Made by a program: the position numbers and the translations under genes
The notes under the pieces: generated by a model
Database searches by the model: none
Told to the model about the DNA's origin: nothing
What the model saw: the letters and a program-made list of their open reading frames with translations, nothing else
Part shown: positions 43,843 to 61,697 of the stretch, in pieces
Numbering within the stretch: the first letter of the stretch is position 1
Layout: each line of letters starts with the position of its first letter
Source: Arcobacteraceae bacterium
GTDB taxonomy: Bacteria; Campylobacterota; Campylobacteria; Campylobacterales; Arcobacteraceae
DNA length: 64,000 nucleotides
Assembly (NCBI GenBank): GCA_028687375.1
Contig: JAQUAG010000007.1
Span: 1 to 64,000 of the forward strand
Direction: 5' to 3'

Positions 43843-43920
43843 TTATAAAAATTATAAGCAACAGTATGTGTGTATAACAACAATATAAAAATTAAAATAA
43901 AAAAATAAAAAGGATTTGAA

Positions 43921-44292
43921 ATGGCAATTTCTAAAGAAGATGTATTAGAATTTATTTCTGGTTTAAGTGTATTAGAACTTTCAGAATTAGTAAAAGAGTT
44001 TGAAGAAAAATTTGGAGTATCTGCACAACCTGTTGCGGTTGCTGGTGGAGCTGTAGCTGCTGCTGAAGCTGTTGAAGAGCAAACTGAATTTACAGTTGTT
44101 TTAGTTGACGCTGGTGATAAAAAAATCAATGTTATTAAAGAAATCAGAGCATTAACTGGTCTTGGTTTAAAAGAAGCAAAAACTATGTCTGAAGAAGCAA
44201 ACTCTATAGTTAAAGAGTCTGTTCCTAAAGATGTAGCTGAAGCTGCTAAAGCACAATTAGAATCTGCTGGTGCAAAAGTTATAATTAAATAA
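43921..44292 (+). CDS. rplL: 50S ribosomal protein L7/L12
   Basis: 123 residues with an N-terminal dimerisation helix, an Ala/Val-rich hinge ([15 protein letters not shown]) and the C-terminal factor-binding domain [32 protein letters not shown]. Multiple copies recruit translation GTPases. AAAAAGGA precedes the start. Confidence 0.97.
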   Translation: MAISKEDVLEFISGLSVLELSELVKEFEEKFGVSAQPVAVAGGAVAAAEAVEEQTEFTVVLVDAGDKKINVIKEIRALTGLGLKEAKTMSEEANSIVKESVPKDVAEAAKAQLESAGAKVIIK

Positions 44293-44315
44293 TTATATTT
44301 ATTTAAAAAACCTCA

Positions 44316-44342
44316 AATGCTTCGCTTTTTTTGCGAAGCATT
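44316..44342 (+). other. Hairpin 1 in rplL-rpoB gap
   Basis: A perfect 10-bp GC-containing stem (44316-44325 with 44333-44342) around a T7 loop, with an outer AAACC/GGTTT pair (44308-44312 with 44346-44350). Resembles the processing hairpin found between rplL and rpoB in other bacteria. Confidence 0.6.
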
Positions 44343-44360
44343 AGTGGTTTAAAAAGAGTT

Positions 44361-44407
44361 AGCATTCTATGATATATGTTATTCATATATCTTAGAGTGC
44401 TTTTTTA
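44361..44407 (+). terminator. Intrinsic terminator/attenuator upstream of rpoB
   Basis: An 18-base stem with one mismatch and one G-U pair (44361-44378 with 44384-44401) around a TTATT loop, immediately followed by TTTTTT. This is a textbook intrinsic terminator placed inside the ribosomal-protein/rpoBC operon, so rpoBC expression must depend on read-through or a local promoter. Confidence 0.75.
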
Positions 44408-44418
44408 AGCTTTATTAA

Positions 44419-53143
<8,725 letters not shown>

Positions 53144-53167
53144 TAAGTAGAGCTTCGGCTCTATTTA
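53144..53167 (+). terminator. UUCG-loop terminator after rpoC
   Basis: A C(TTCG)G tetraloop on a TAGAGC/GCTCTA stem (53148-53153 with 53158-53163), extended by weaker pairs, starts 1 base after the rpoC stop. It separates rpoC from the convergent HD-domain gene. Confidence 0.75.
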
Positions 53168-53179
53168 CAGCTTTTTCTC

Positions 53180-54817
53180 TCAAAAACACTCACTCAATAT
53201 TTTTCTAATATCCTCAATCATCTCTTTGTTTAAATTTGTTTTATTTGAATATAAATAAAATGGAACTGTATTTAAAATCGATTTTTTAAGCCTTTTTCTA
53301 ATTGTTGAAATGGCATCAATTTTAATAGGTTTTTCTCCATCAAAAAGTAAAAAGTTTGATTCAATTCCAATATTTAAAGAGACTATTTGAAATGTAAAAA
53401 AAGTATCTTCTTTTTCATACTTTTCACAAAATTTTTCAAGTTTTAGTTGTAATTTATTGTAAGTATTATTGGTTACATAGCCAAAGCTTTCCCTAAATTT
53501 ATACCTTTCTATTTCACCAAATTCCAAAATATTATAGAGTTCATTGAGGTTTTTCCAAGTTGCATCATAAAATCTTTTTCCAAATAATACCTCTTCAAAA
53601 GATTTAAGATATTTTATATCATTGAGATTCTTTGAGAGTTTATTTTTAATTTTAAAATACTCTTTTTTAAAAAGTGTGATTAGCCAATTTTCATCAAGTT
53701 GAGTAATAATATCAAGTCTTTTCTCCAAATCTTGTTCATCTAAAAACTTCCAAAGCATTGATATTGAGTCTGTAATCTGAGATATATTATCTTCTTGAAA
53801 ATAATTTTTTGCAAGATATAAAATAACATTTTCCAAGTGAGTATCAGTTGCTGTTATTTTATGATTGAAAATAATCTTTTTATAAAGATTAAATCGCATC
53901 TCAAGCATATGTTCTATATCGATAATCTCACTATCGAAAAATGAGAGGATAAATCTATCGTTGTGCTCAATTAAAACAGATTGTTTAGCAATGCGTATAA
54001 AATCAACGGCACCACCAATATAACCACTTGCAAGCATATCACGATTGATATAATCCAACCTATCAGCATCAATTGTTCCATCGATAAAAGAGTGTAAAAC
54101 TTTATAGTCAAAAAAGTCATCTTTTTTTTCATCTAAAATATTTTTGATAATCAAATAAAGAAGATTTAAATAGCCATTAGTTGCACAATTAAGCTCATAA
54201 GTAAAAAGTAACTTGATGAGTTTATAACCAATCGCTTCATGTAAAACTTCTGTGTTTTTATGGGTTGTTTGGTTGTAAAATGTTAAAAATTTTGTCTCCT
54301 CATCACTTAGTGTCTCTTTTCCATTTAACATTTGATAGATATTTTCCATCGCATATTCCACTTGATGTGAAAAAGGAAAATGTCCTAAATCATGTAAAAG
54401 TCCAGATAATCTAAGAGCTTGAAGAGTGATAAAATAGATAGATTTACTCACATCTGATTTCAATGGAATCATAAATTCAAAGAGTGCTTTGTCTTCATAG
54501 ATTTCAGTATCTTTTAGAGATAGATTGATTTTATTTTCACTTATAATATTTTCAATAGACAATTTTAGATTTTTCAAAAAGTTATTTTTTGTCTCTTCTT
54601 TTGCATTTAAAATACTATTTTTATACATATGAGCCGACATATGCATAGTTCCTAAACTATGGATATATCGTTTTGTATTGATAGATGGATAAGCAAAATA
54701 TGCCAACGCATTTTGTGTGATAAAGAGGAGACGATTTACTATTTTTGTTTGTAAAATTGTATCTTCTATAACACTGCATTCGATATGTTTATATATGGTG
54801 TCGTTTATAAGTTTCAT
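53180..54817 (-). CDS. HD-domain phosphohydrolase
   Basis: This 545-residue soluble protein of the HD superfamily has metal ligands expected from YIHSLGTMHM (about residue 53), His142-Asp143 in LLHDLGHFPFSHQVE, and the later DADRLDYINRDML. That is the same order as in dGTP triphosphohydrolase-like and SAMHD1-like proteins. The C-terminal half is helical and unassigned. Substrate cannot be deduced. Deoxynucleotide or (p)ppGpp-like nucleotide hydrolysis is typical. It overlaps the PhoH-family gene by 4 bases, so the two are co-translated. Confidence 0.78.
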   Translation of the reverse strand: MKLINDTIYKHIECSVIEDTILQTKIVNRLLFITQNALAYFAYPSINTKRYIHSLGTMHMSAHMYKNSILNAKEETKNNFLKNLKLSIENIISENKINLSLKDTEIYEDKALFEFMIPLKSDVSKSIYFITLQALRLSGLLHDLGHFPFSHQVEYAMENIYQMLNGKETLSDEETKFLTFYNQTTHKNTEVLHEAIGYKLIKLLFTYELNCATNGYLNLLYLIIKNILDEKKDDFFDYKVLHSFIDGTIDADRLDYINRDMLASGYIGGAVDFIRIAKQSVLIEHNDRFILSFFDSEIIDIEHMLEMRFNLYKKIIFNHKITATDTHLENVILYLAKNYFQEDNISQITDSISMLWKFLDEQDLEKRLDIITQLDENWLITLFKKEYFKIKNKLSKNLNDIKYLKSFEEVLFGKRFYDATWKNLNELYNILEFGEIERYKFRESFGYVTNNTYNKLQLKLEKFCEKYEKEDTFFTFQIVSLNIGIESNFLLFDGEKPIKIDAISTIRKRLKKSILNTVPFYLYSNKTNLNKEMIEDIRKILSECF

Positions 54818-56199
54818 CTATTTTTTTTGTTTTCAAAAATCCTTTCAGTAAATTCAGCAAATCTTCCCCTTACCGCTTTTGTAAGCTCAATCGCAAACAT
54901 TTTAAGTTCAGGATGTTCAAATCTTGTTTGTTTTAAGAGTGTCGTTAAACCATTATTAAATCTATTGAGGTAAAGGTTATCGATTTGTCTATTTGACCCA
55001 ATAACGATAGCCATACAACTCTCATCAAGTCTTGAAAGGATGAGTTGGGTTGTATTTTCACTACTATTTTGCCACTCATCAAGGATAACAATAGCACCGC
55101 TGAGTGTTCGTCCCCTTGCTTCTCCAGGCCATAATGTTTCGATATTGTATTTTTCCATCAGCTCTGCTGTTTTTGATTTTATCGATTCTTGTTGGTCAAT
55201 ATTTTGGGCATTTTTGAGTTTTTTCTTTGCGATAAATTCCAAAGTATCATAAAGAGCCATATTGTAAATTCTAAATTTTTCATCATTTCCAGATAAAAAT
55301 CCAACCTCTGCACCTTTATCTAAGGACTCAATAGAGTTTCTTACATAAACTATCTTTTCATAAGCACCTTTTTCAATCAATCTCATAGCTCCAGCGATAC
55401 TTAGAAGTGTTTTCCCACTCCCTGCTTTTGCATCGATAACAAGGAGATTGTACATATTTGATAACATCGCTGAAAGGAAAAACTTTTGTTTGAGATTTGC
55501 AGGTCGAAGGGCTAAAGGATTAAAGATGGCATCATCGATAATCTCTATTTTTTGATTGATGATGATTGCATAGACTGAGTTTCCATCATCACTTACAAAT
55601 TCATAAGAGAAATTTTCATTTTGATAATTTGGGTCAAAGTCATAGATAGATTTACCATCTAAGCCATTGAAGTAGATAGAGTTTAAAGAGAGTGTTTTGA
55701 CAAATTCAAAGTTAGGAATATCAGATCTATCCTCTTGTAAAGTTTCAGTTTTGATATTTTTAAAAAGGGCAAAAGTTCTTGCATAAATATCAATTGAGAT
55801 AAAAGTAACATCCATTTTTTCATAGTATTCCACCGCAACACTTGCAACTTCGATGATTCGTTTATCGTTGCTTTCTGCAATATTGTGAGTCAACATCTCA
55901 CTCTCATATCGCTCTTTTGAGATGATATGAATTCTGATATTTTCATAAGAAAGTTTCACTATTTTAAACTCTTTTTTAAGAACAATATCATCAACCGTAG
56001 CTTTTGCTAAAAGTCTTGCAAATTGTCTTGATTGGTATCCAAGTTCATCGTGCAACTTCTTTTTATCTTCAAGTTCCACCAAAACTGTTTCAGGAATCAC
56101 CACGATATTTGAGCCATCATCTGATAGATTAAAAACATTTTGAATATTTTGTAACACTACATTTGTATCTATAACATAAACTTTTTCTTTTGTATTCAT
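54814..56199 (-). CDS. PIN domain-PhoH ATPase fusion (PhoH2 type)
   Basis: This 461-residue protein has an N-terminal PIN nuclease domain (residues 1-140) with Asp11 in VIDTNVV, Glu37 in PETVLVEL, and acidic residues near 112 and 137. A linker follows, then a PhoH P-loop helicase-like domain with Walker A AKAGSGKT (257-264), VRNSIESLDKGAEVGFLSG, and Walker B ILDEWQN. PhoH2 proteins couple RNA unwinding to RNA cleavage. All visible catalytic residues are present. The downstream HD hydrolase overlaps by 4 bases. Confidence 0.88.
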   Translation of the reverse strand: MNTKEKVYVIDTNVVLQNIQNVFNLSDDGSNIVVIPETVLVELEDKKKLHDELGYQSRQFARLLAKATVDDIVLKKEFKIVKLSYENIRIHIISKERYESEMLTHNIAESNDKRIIEVASVAVEYYEKMDVTFISIDIYARTFALFKNIKTETLQEDRSDIPNFEFVKTLSLNSIYFNGLDGKSIYDFDPNYQNENFSYEFVSDDGNSVYAIIINQKIEIIDDAIFNPLALRPANLKQKFFLSAMLSNMYNLLVIDAKAGSGKTLLSIAGAMRLIEKGAYEKIVYVRNSIESLDKGAEVGFLSGNDEKFRIYNMALYDTLEFIAKKKLKNAQNIDQQESIKSKTAELMEKYNIETLWPGEARGRTLSGAIVILDEWQNSSENTTQLILSRLDESCMAIVIGSNRQIDNLYLNRFNNGLTTLLKQTRFEHPELKMFAIELTKAVRGRFAEFTERIFENKKNR

Positions 56200-56283
56200 A
56201 AGATTCCTTCCTTGTGTTTCAAATAGTTTAGAATATGATAATCTCTTTTTGATTACATTTTCAATAATTTAGTCTAGCTTCGA

Positions 56284-56289
56284 TATAAT
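56284..56289 (+). promoter_or_regulatory. Candidate -10 box for the U32 gene
   Basis: TATAAT 43 bases before the ATG at 56332, in the 132-base divergent gap. No -35 was recognised. Confidence 0.4.
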
Positions 56290-56331
56290 AGAAAAACTAA
56301 TCAAAATTAAAATTTATTATAAAAGAGTCAT

Positions 56332-57612
56332 ATGAAAAAAGTAGAATTATTATCTCCAGCTGGAAATTTAGAAAAATTAAAAATAGCCTTTGCTTATGGA
56401 GCAGATGCTGTTTATGGAGGAGTGAGTCACTTCTCTTTACGAATAAGAAGTGGAAAAGAGTTTACAACTGAAACTTTCAAAGAGGGGATAGACTATGCGC
56501 ATAGTTTAGGGAAAAAAGTCTATGTAACTATCAACGGTTTCCCTTTTAACTCACAAATTGAGCTTCTTAAAAATCATATCAAAACGATGGCTGAACTGAA
56601 CCCTGATGCTCTTATTGTAGCAACTCCTGGGGTTGTTGGTCTTTGTAGAGAAATTGCTCCAAATATCCCTATCCATCTTTCAACGCAAGCAAATGTTATG
56701 AATTATCTTGATGCAAAAGTGTATTATGATATGGGAGTTCGTCGAATTATTGCTGCACGAGAAATAAGTTTAAAGGATGTGGAAGAGATAAAAAAAAGAT
56801 TGCCAGACCTTGAGATAGAGATATTTGTCCATGGAAGTATGTGTTTTGCATATAGTGGAAGATGTCTTGTAAGTGCAGTGCAAATGGGAAGAGTTCCAAA
56901 TCGTGGAAGTTGTGCAAATGATTGTAGATTTGAATACACTTTGTATGCTGGAAATGAAAATCACGGGACACTTTTTAGACTGGAAGAACAACCAGAAATC
57001 GGTACATATATCTTCAATGCAAAAGATATGAATTTAGCAAGTCATATTGATGAGATTTTGGCAAGTGGGGCGGTTGATAGTGTGAAAATTGAAGGTCGTA
57101 CAAAATCTCCTTACTATGCCGCTATCACTGCTTACACTTATCGTATGGCGATTGATGATTTTTATGCTGGAAAATTTGAAGCACAAAAATATCAAGACGA
57201 ACTCAAAACGACTAAAAATCGTGGATTTACAGATGCTTATCTTGTCCATAAACCTTTTGAAAAACAAGGGACTGAAAACCACGATTACACGATGAGCAAA
57301 GGTGCTTTTGAGGTGAGTGGACTTGTTATGAAAGATGGAGAGCATTTCCTTTGTAAATACAAAACATACTTAAATGAGGAAGTTGAGATATTTCATCCAC
57401 TTGATACTACAATAGATGAAGTTGACAATGAAATAGGAACAATTTATAAAAAAGAGGATGGGAAATACTACATCAAATTTAAAAAAATTGTAACCGAATT
57501 AGGGAAAGAGTTAGAGTCGGTTCATAGTGGAAATATCAATCCAATCAAACTTCCTACAAAGTTGCCATATTTGACTATTTTTAGGATTGAAACAGAAGAT
57601 TTTGTAGAGTAA
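56332..57612 (+). CDS. U32-family protein, TrhP (YegQ)-like
   Basis: This 426-residue protein has the U32 signature EIFVHGSMCFAYSGRC (about residue 163-178) and the downstream VPNRGSCANDCRFEY cysteines that bind iron-sulphur in this family. The start KKVELLSPAGNLEKLKIAFAYGADAVYGG and SVKIEGRTKSPYYAA are also characteristic. Length and C-terminal extension fit TrhP, which is needed for prephenate-dependent 5-hydroxyuridine at tRNA position 34, rather than the shorter ubiquinone-linked or YhbU types. It lies 24 bases before the Aas fusion. Confidence 0.82.
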   Translation: MKKVELLSPAGNLEKLKIAFAYGADAVYGGVSHFSLRIRSGKEFTTETFKEGIDYAHSLGKKVYVTINGFPFNSQIELLKNHIKTMAELNPDALIVATPGVVGLCREIAPNIPIHLSTQANVMNYLDAKVYYDMGVRRIIAAREISLKDVEEIKKRLPDLEIEIFVHGSMCFAYSGRCLVSAVQMGRVPNRGSCANDCRFEYTLYAGNENHGTLFRLEEQPEIGTYIFNAKDMNLASHIDEILASGAVDSVKIEGRTKSPYYAAITAYTYRMAIDDFYAGKFEAQKYQDELKTTKNRGFTDAYLVHKPFEKQGTENHDYTMSKGAFEVSGLVMKDGEHFLCKYKTYLNEEVEIFHPLDTTIDEVDNEIGTIYKKEDGKYYIKFKKIVTELGKELESVHSGNINPIKLPTKLPYLTIFRIETEDFVE

Positions 57613-57636
57613 ATATAATAACACAAAGGAGATATA

Positions 57637-60600
57637 ATGTCAAAACTTCTTAAAATTACGGGATTTCTTCCTTATATCTTCGTAGTCTTTTTAAATGCTT
57701 TTACAGATTTGGGGCATAAAATAATTATCCAAAATACAATTTTCAAGGTGTATGATGGAAGTGAACAAATTATCCTTACTGCTATTGTAAATGGGCTTAT
57801 TTTGTTGCCGTTTATTTTACTTTTTTCCCCTGCTGGATTTATTAGTGATAAGTACAAAAAAGAGAAAGTGATGCAGATGTCAGCTATTTTTGCTGTTGTT
57901 GTTACTTTACTTATTACACTTTCATACTATTTGGGGCTTTTTTGGGTTTCATTTTTTCTTACATTTTTACTTGCTACTCAAAGTGCTATATATTCCCCTG
58001 CGAAGTATGGATATATCAAAGAACTCCTTGGAAGTAACAATATAGCATCTGGAAATGGAGCGGTGCAATCGGTTACTATTGTGGCAATTTTAGGTGGGAT
58101 GTTTTTGTATTCGATTGGATTTGAGAGTTTGCTTGTCAATCAAACGAGTGAAGCGACTATTTTACAAGATATTGCACCACTTGGAATTCTTCTGTTTTTA
58201 GGCTCACTTTTAGAACTTTTTTTGGCTTATAAATTACCAAATAAAACGATAGAACTAACTAGTCAAGAGTTTACATTTTCATCATATCTCAAAGGGAAGT
58301 ATCTTCAAAAAAATATTAAATTGATTAAAAGAAATGAGATAATTTTACTTTCAATTGTTGGATTGTCTATCTTTTGGGCGATATCGCAAGTTGTTTTAGC
58401 AGTATATCCAGCGTATATCAAAGAGCATTTATCTATTACAAATGTAGTGATTATCCAAGGTTTGATGGCAGTTTCTGCTATTGGAATTGTTATTGGTTCA
58501 CTTCTTGCTTCTAGATTATCAAAAAATTATATTGAAGTTGGGATGGTTCCTGTTGGTTCTGTTGGTGTTTTTATCACTATTTTATTGATACCTTATTTGA
58601 ATGATGTTGTTTCAAGTGGAGTGAATTTTTTCTTTTTTGGGATATTTGGTGGATTGTTGATAGTTCCTCTTAATTCCCTTATTCAGTATCATGCTTCTAC
58701 TAAAAGATTAGGGCTTGTACTTTCTGGGAATAATTTTATTCAAAATATTTTTATGTTCTCGTTTTTAGTTTTAACTGTTGGGTGTAGTTTTATAAATATT
58801 ACAGCAGTTGAGATTTTCTCTATGATTGCATTTATCACATTTTTAAGTACATTTTATACAATTTATAAACTTCCTCAATCACTTGTCAAACTTTTTGTGA
58901 GTTTATTTTTCTCTTTTAGATACAAACTTATAGTTGAAGGGATAGAAAATATTCCACAAAACAAAGGGGTATTACTCCTTGGAAATCATATAAGTTGGCT
59001 TGATTGGGCATTTGTTCAGATGGCATCTCCACGACCGATTCGATTTGTGATGGAGCGAAGTATTTATGAAAAAAAGATGATTAAACCATTTTTGGACTTT
59101 TTTAAAGTTATCCCTATTTCAACAAGTGGTGGGAGAAAATCACTTGATGAGGTTGCACGATGTTTAAACAATAGAGATGTTGTTTGTATTTTTCCAGAAG
59201 GGACGATTAGTAGAAGTGGACACTTGGGGGAGTTTAAAAGAGGTTTTGAGATAGCAACTGCTCAAGTGGAAGATGCTGTGATTATCCCTTTTTATATTAG
59301 TGGGCTTTGGGGAACAAAGTGGTCAAGATCAAATATCAATTTTAAAGAGATAAAAGATACAAAATACAAAAAAGATGTCATTGTTTCTTTTGGAAAACCA
59401 CAAGATATTCAAACAAAAGCGATGAAAGTGAAACAAAAAGTATTTGAACTTTCAGTTGATAGTTGGAATAAATATATAAATGGTTTTCAAAATTTAGACA
59501 GAATTTATATAGATACTGTAAAAAGAAATGGTTCAAAAGTAGCACTTGCAGATAGTAGTGGTGAGGAGTTTTCTTACTATAAAATGATGACAATGAGTGT
59601 ATTTTTTAAGAACTTAATAGAAAAACATAAGGAACAAAATATTGGACTGATTCTCCCTACTACATCTATTGGAGCGATTATAAATATATCTACAATACTA
59701 GCTGGGAAAACAGTAGTAAATCTAAATTATACAGCTTCAAAAGACTCTATAATTTATGGGATAAATGAAGCTGAAATCCAAAATATTTATACCTCAAGAA
59801 AGTTTTGTGAAAAATTAAAAGATAAAGGGATTGCGATTGATGAAATTTTAGAAAATGTGAATGTGATTTTTCTTGAAGATATTAAAAAGAATAGTTCAAA
59901 ATTTCAAATAGTTCCAATCATCTTACGATATGGATTTATCAAATTTGCTCCAGCTTTTTTGGTTCAAATGCTATATGGTTCAAAAAATAATCTAGATACG
60001 GTTGGAGCTATACTCTTTAGTAGTGGCAGTGAAGGTGCTCCAAAAGGGGTGATGTTAACACATAGAAATCTTTTGACAAATGTAAAACAAATAAGTGAGA
60101 TGTTAAATATCACACAAAATGAGGTATTTTTGGGAAGTTTACCTATCTTTCATGCTTTTGGACTGACTGTTACGACACTTTTACCACTTCTTGAGGGGAT
60201 AAAACTTGTATCTCATCCAGATCCAACTGATGGGTTAGGTATTGGAAAAGCTGTTGCAAAAAATAGAGTAACATTTATGTGTGCAACTTCAACTTTTATA
60301 AGACTTTATTTAAAAAATAAAAAACTAACTCCACTGATGTTTGAAAGTTTAAATATGGTTTTTGCAGGAGCTGAAAAACTCAGCCCTTTAGTAGCCAATG
60401 AGTTTAAACAAACCTTTGGAGTTGGTGTGTATGAGGGATATGGAGCAACTGAATGTTCTCCTGTAATTAGTGCAAATATCCCTGATAATCTTGATATAAA
60501 TTATTGGCAAACACAAATTGGGCATAAAAGAGGAACGATTGGTATGCCACTTCCTGGATGTGCTATTAAAATTATCAATCCAGATACTATGGAAGAGTTA

Positions 60601-61077
60601 CCAATCTTAGAAGATGGACTTATCATAGCAAGTGGTTCTAATGTGATGGTTGGATATCTGAATAATCTTGAAAAAACAAATGATGTACTGCTTCATCTTG
60701 ATGGAAAAATTTGGTACAAAACAGGCGATAAAGGGCATATTGATGAAGATGGATTTATTACGATTGTTGATAGATATTCAAGATTTGTGAAAGTTGCTGG
60801 AGAGATGATAAGTTTAACAGCAATTGAAAATAAAATTTATGAAGCTATAAATAGTAGTGAGGATATTAAACTTGTAGCTATCAATCTACCTGATGAGAAA
60901 AAAGGGGAGAAAATAGTTCTTTTAATCAATAAAGAGATAGAAAATTTAAAGCAAAAACTTATTGATTTTGGATTAGAGCCATTGTGGATACCAAGTGAAA
61001 TTAAAGTGATTGAAAATATTCCTCTTCTTGGGAGTGGAAAGATTGATTTTGCAGGGGCTAAGAAGTTAGCGTTTTAA
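57637..61077 (+). CDS. aas: LplT-Aas fusion: lysophospholipid transporter / acyltransferase / acyl-ACP synthetase
   Basis: This 1146-residue protein has three parts. Residues 1-420 are an MFS-type permease with about 12 hydrophobic spans (LplT-like, flipping lysophospholipids inward). Residues 430-620 are a PlsC-type acyltransferase with the HX4D motif His451-Asp456 in GNHISWLDW and FPEGTISRSG near 519. Residues 650-1146 are an AMP-binding acyl synthetase with FSSGSEGAPKGVMLTHRN at about 794, YEGYGATECSP, and the C-terminal GSGKIDF lysine. In E. coli LplT and Aas are separate proteins that recycle lyso-phosphatidylethanolamine. Here one inner-membrane polypeptide would flip and re-acylate it. 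AAAGGAG precedes the ATG. Confidence 0.9.
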   Translation: MSKLLKITGFLPYIFVVFLNAFTDLGHKIIIQNTIFKVYDGSEQIILTAIVNGLILLPFILLFSPAGFISDKYKKEKVMQMSAIFAVVVTLLITLSYYLGLFWVSFFLTFLLATQSAIYSPAKYGYIKELLGSNNIASGNGAVQSVTIVAILGGMFLYSIGFESLLVNQTSEATILQDIAPLGILLFLGSLLELFLAYKLPNKTIELTSQEFTFSSYLKGKYLQKNIKLIKRNEIILLSIVGLSIFWAISQVVLAVYPAYIKEHLSITNVVIIQGLMAVSAIGIVIGSLLASRLSKNYIEVGMVPVGSVGVFITILLIPYLNDVVSSGVNFFFFGIFGGLLIVPLNSLIQYHASTKRLGLVLSGNNFIQNIFMFSFLVLTVGCSFINITAVEIFSMIAFITFLSTFYTIYKLPQSLVKLFVSLFFSFRYKLIVEGIENIPQNKGVLLLGNHISWLDWAFVQMASPRPIRFVMERSIYEKKMIKPFLDFFKVIPISTSGGRKSLDEVARCLNNRDVVCIFPEGTISRSGHLGEFKRGFEIATAQVEDAVIIPFYISGLWGTKWSRSNINFKEIKDTKYKKDVIVSFGKPQDIQTKAMKVKQKVFELSVDSWNKYINGFQNLDRIYIDTVKRNGSKVALADSSGEEFSYYKMMTMSVFFKNLIEKHKEQNIGLILPTTSIGAIINISTILAGKTVVNLNYTASKDSIIYGINEAEIQNIYTSRKFCEKLKDKGIAIDEILENVNVIFLEDIKKNSSKFQIVPIILRYGFIKFAPAFLVQMLYGSKNNLDTVGAILFSSGSEGAPKGVMLTHRNLLTNVKQISEMLNITQNEVFLGSLPIFHAFGLTVTTLLPLLEGIKLVSHPDPTDGLGIGKAVAKNRVTFMCATSTFIRLYLKNKKLTPLMFESLNMVFAGAEKLSPLVANEFKQTFGVGVYEGYGATECSPVISANIPDNLDINYWQTQIGHKRGTIGMPLPGCAIKIINPDTMEELPILEDGLIIASGSNVMVGYLNNLEKTNDVLLHLDGKIWYKTGDKGHIDEDGFITIVDRYSRFVKVAGEMISLTAIENKIYEAINSSEDIKLVAINLPDEKKGEKIVLLINKEIENLKQKLIDFGLEPLWIPSEIKVIENIPLLGSGKIDFAGAKKLAF

Positions 61078-61128
61078 CCAAATATTTGGTACTATATCAG
61101 AATTTAAAATTAAAAAAAGAGGTTTAAA

Positions 61129-61623
61129 ATGAATTTTATTTCAATAATAATGGGAAGCAAAAGTGACTATGAGATAATGAAAAATTGTGCGGATACTTTA
61201 GAAGAATTTAGCGTTAAATATGAACTTATCATCAGTTCAGCTCATAGAAGTCCAGAGAGAACAAAAACATATATCAAAGAAGCAGAAGAAAAAGGTGCAA
61301 AAGTATTTATAGCAGCTGCTGGAATGGCAGCACATTTAGCTGGAGCTTTGGCAGCAGGGACAACCAAACCAGTAATTGGTGTACCTATGAAAGGTGGAGC
61401 GATGGATGGTATGGATGCTATGCTTAGTACAGTTCAAATGCCTGCTGGTATGCCTGTTGCTACAGTTGCACTAGGAAAAGCAGGGGCTGTAAATGCAGCT
61501 TATCTTGCTATGCAAATCTTAGCTATCACTGATAAAGAGTTAGCAGTTAAATTAAAAGAAGATAGAATCGTAAAAGAGAAAAAAGTTGTAAATGATTCAA
61601 GGGAGATAGAGATAATTTTATAA
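61129..61623 (+). CDS. purE: N5-carboxyaminoimidazole ribonucleotide mutase
   Basis: This 164-residue class I PurE has SIIMGSKSDYEIM, SSAHRSPERT with the catalytic histidine, AAAGMAAHLAG and PVIGVPMKGGAMDGMDAMLSTVQMPAGMPVATVALG. Catalyses N5-CAIR to CAIR in purine synthesis. No purK is adjacent. AAAAGAGG provides the ribosome-binding site. Confidence 0.95.
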   Translation: MNFISIIMGSKSDYEIMKNCADTLEEFSVKYELIISSAHRSPERTKTYIKEAEEKGAKVFIAAAGMAAHLAGALAAGTTKPVIGVPMKGGAMDGMDAMLSTVQMPAGMPVATVALGKAGAVNAAYLAMQILAITDKELAVKLKEDRIVKEKKVVNDSREIEIIL

Positions 61624-61697
61624 TTATTTTTTTACTCGAGAGAAAGAAGTTTTAGATTCGCAATGTATTGCAATAAATTTTTTTAAAGGATGTTCTA

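Noticed and set aside
43574-43888. A 104-codon frame inside and beyond rplJ, leucine-rich.
   Set aside because: It is the shifted-frame shadow of rplJ with a biased composition and no independent start signals.
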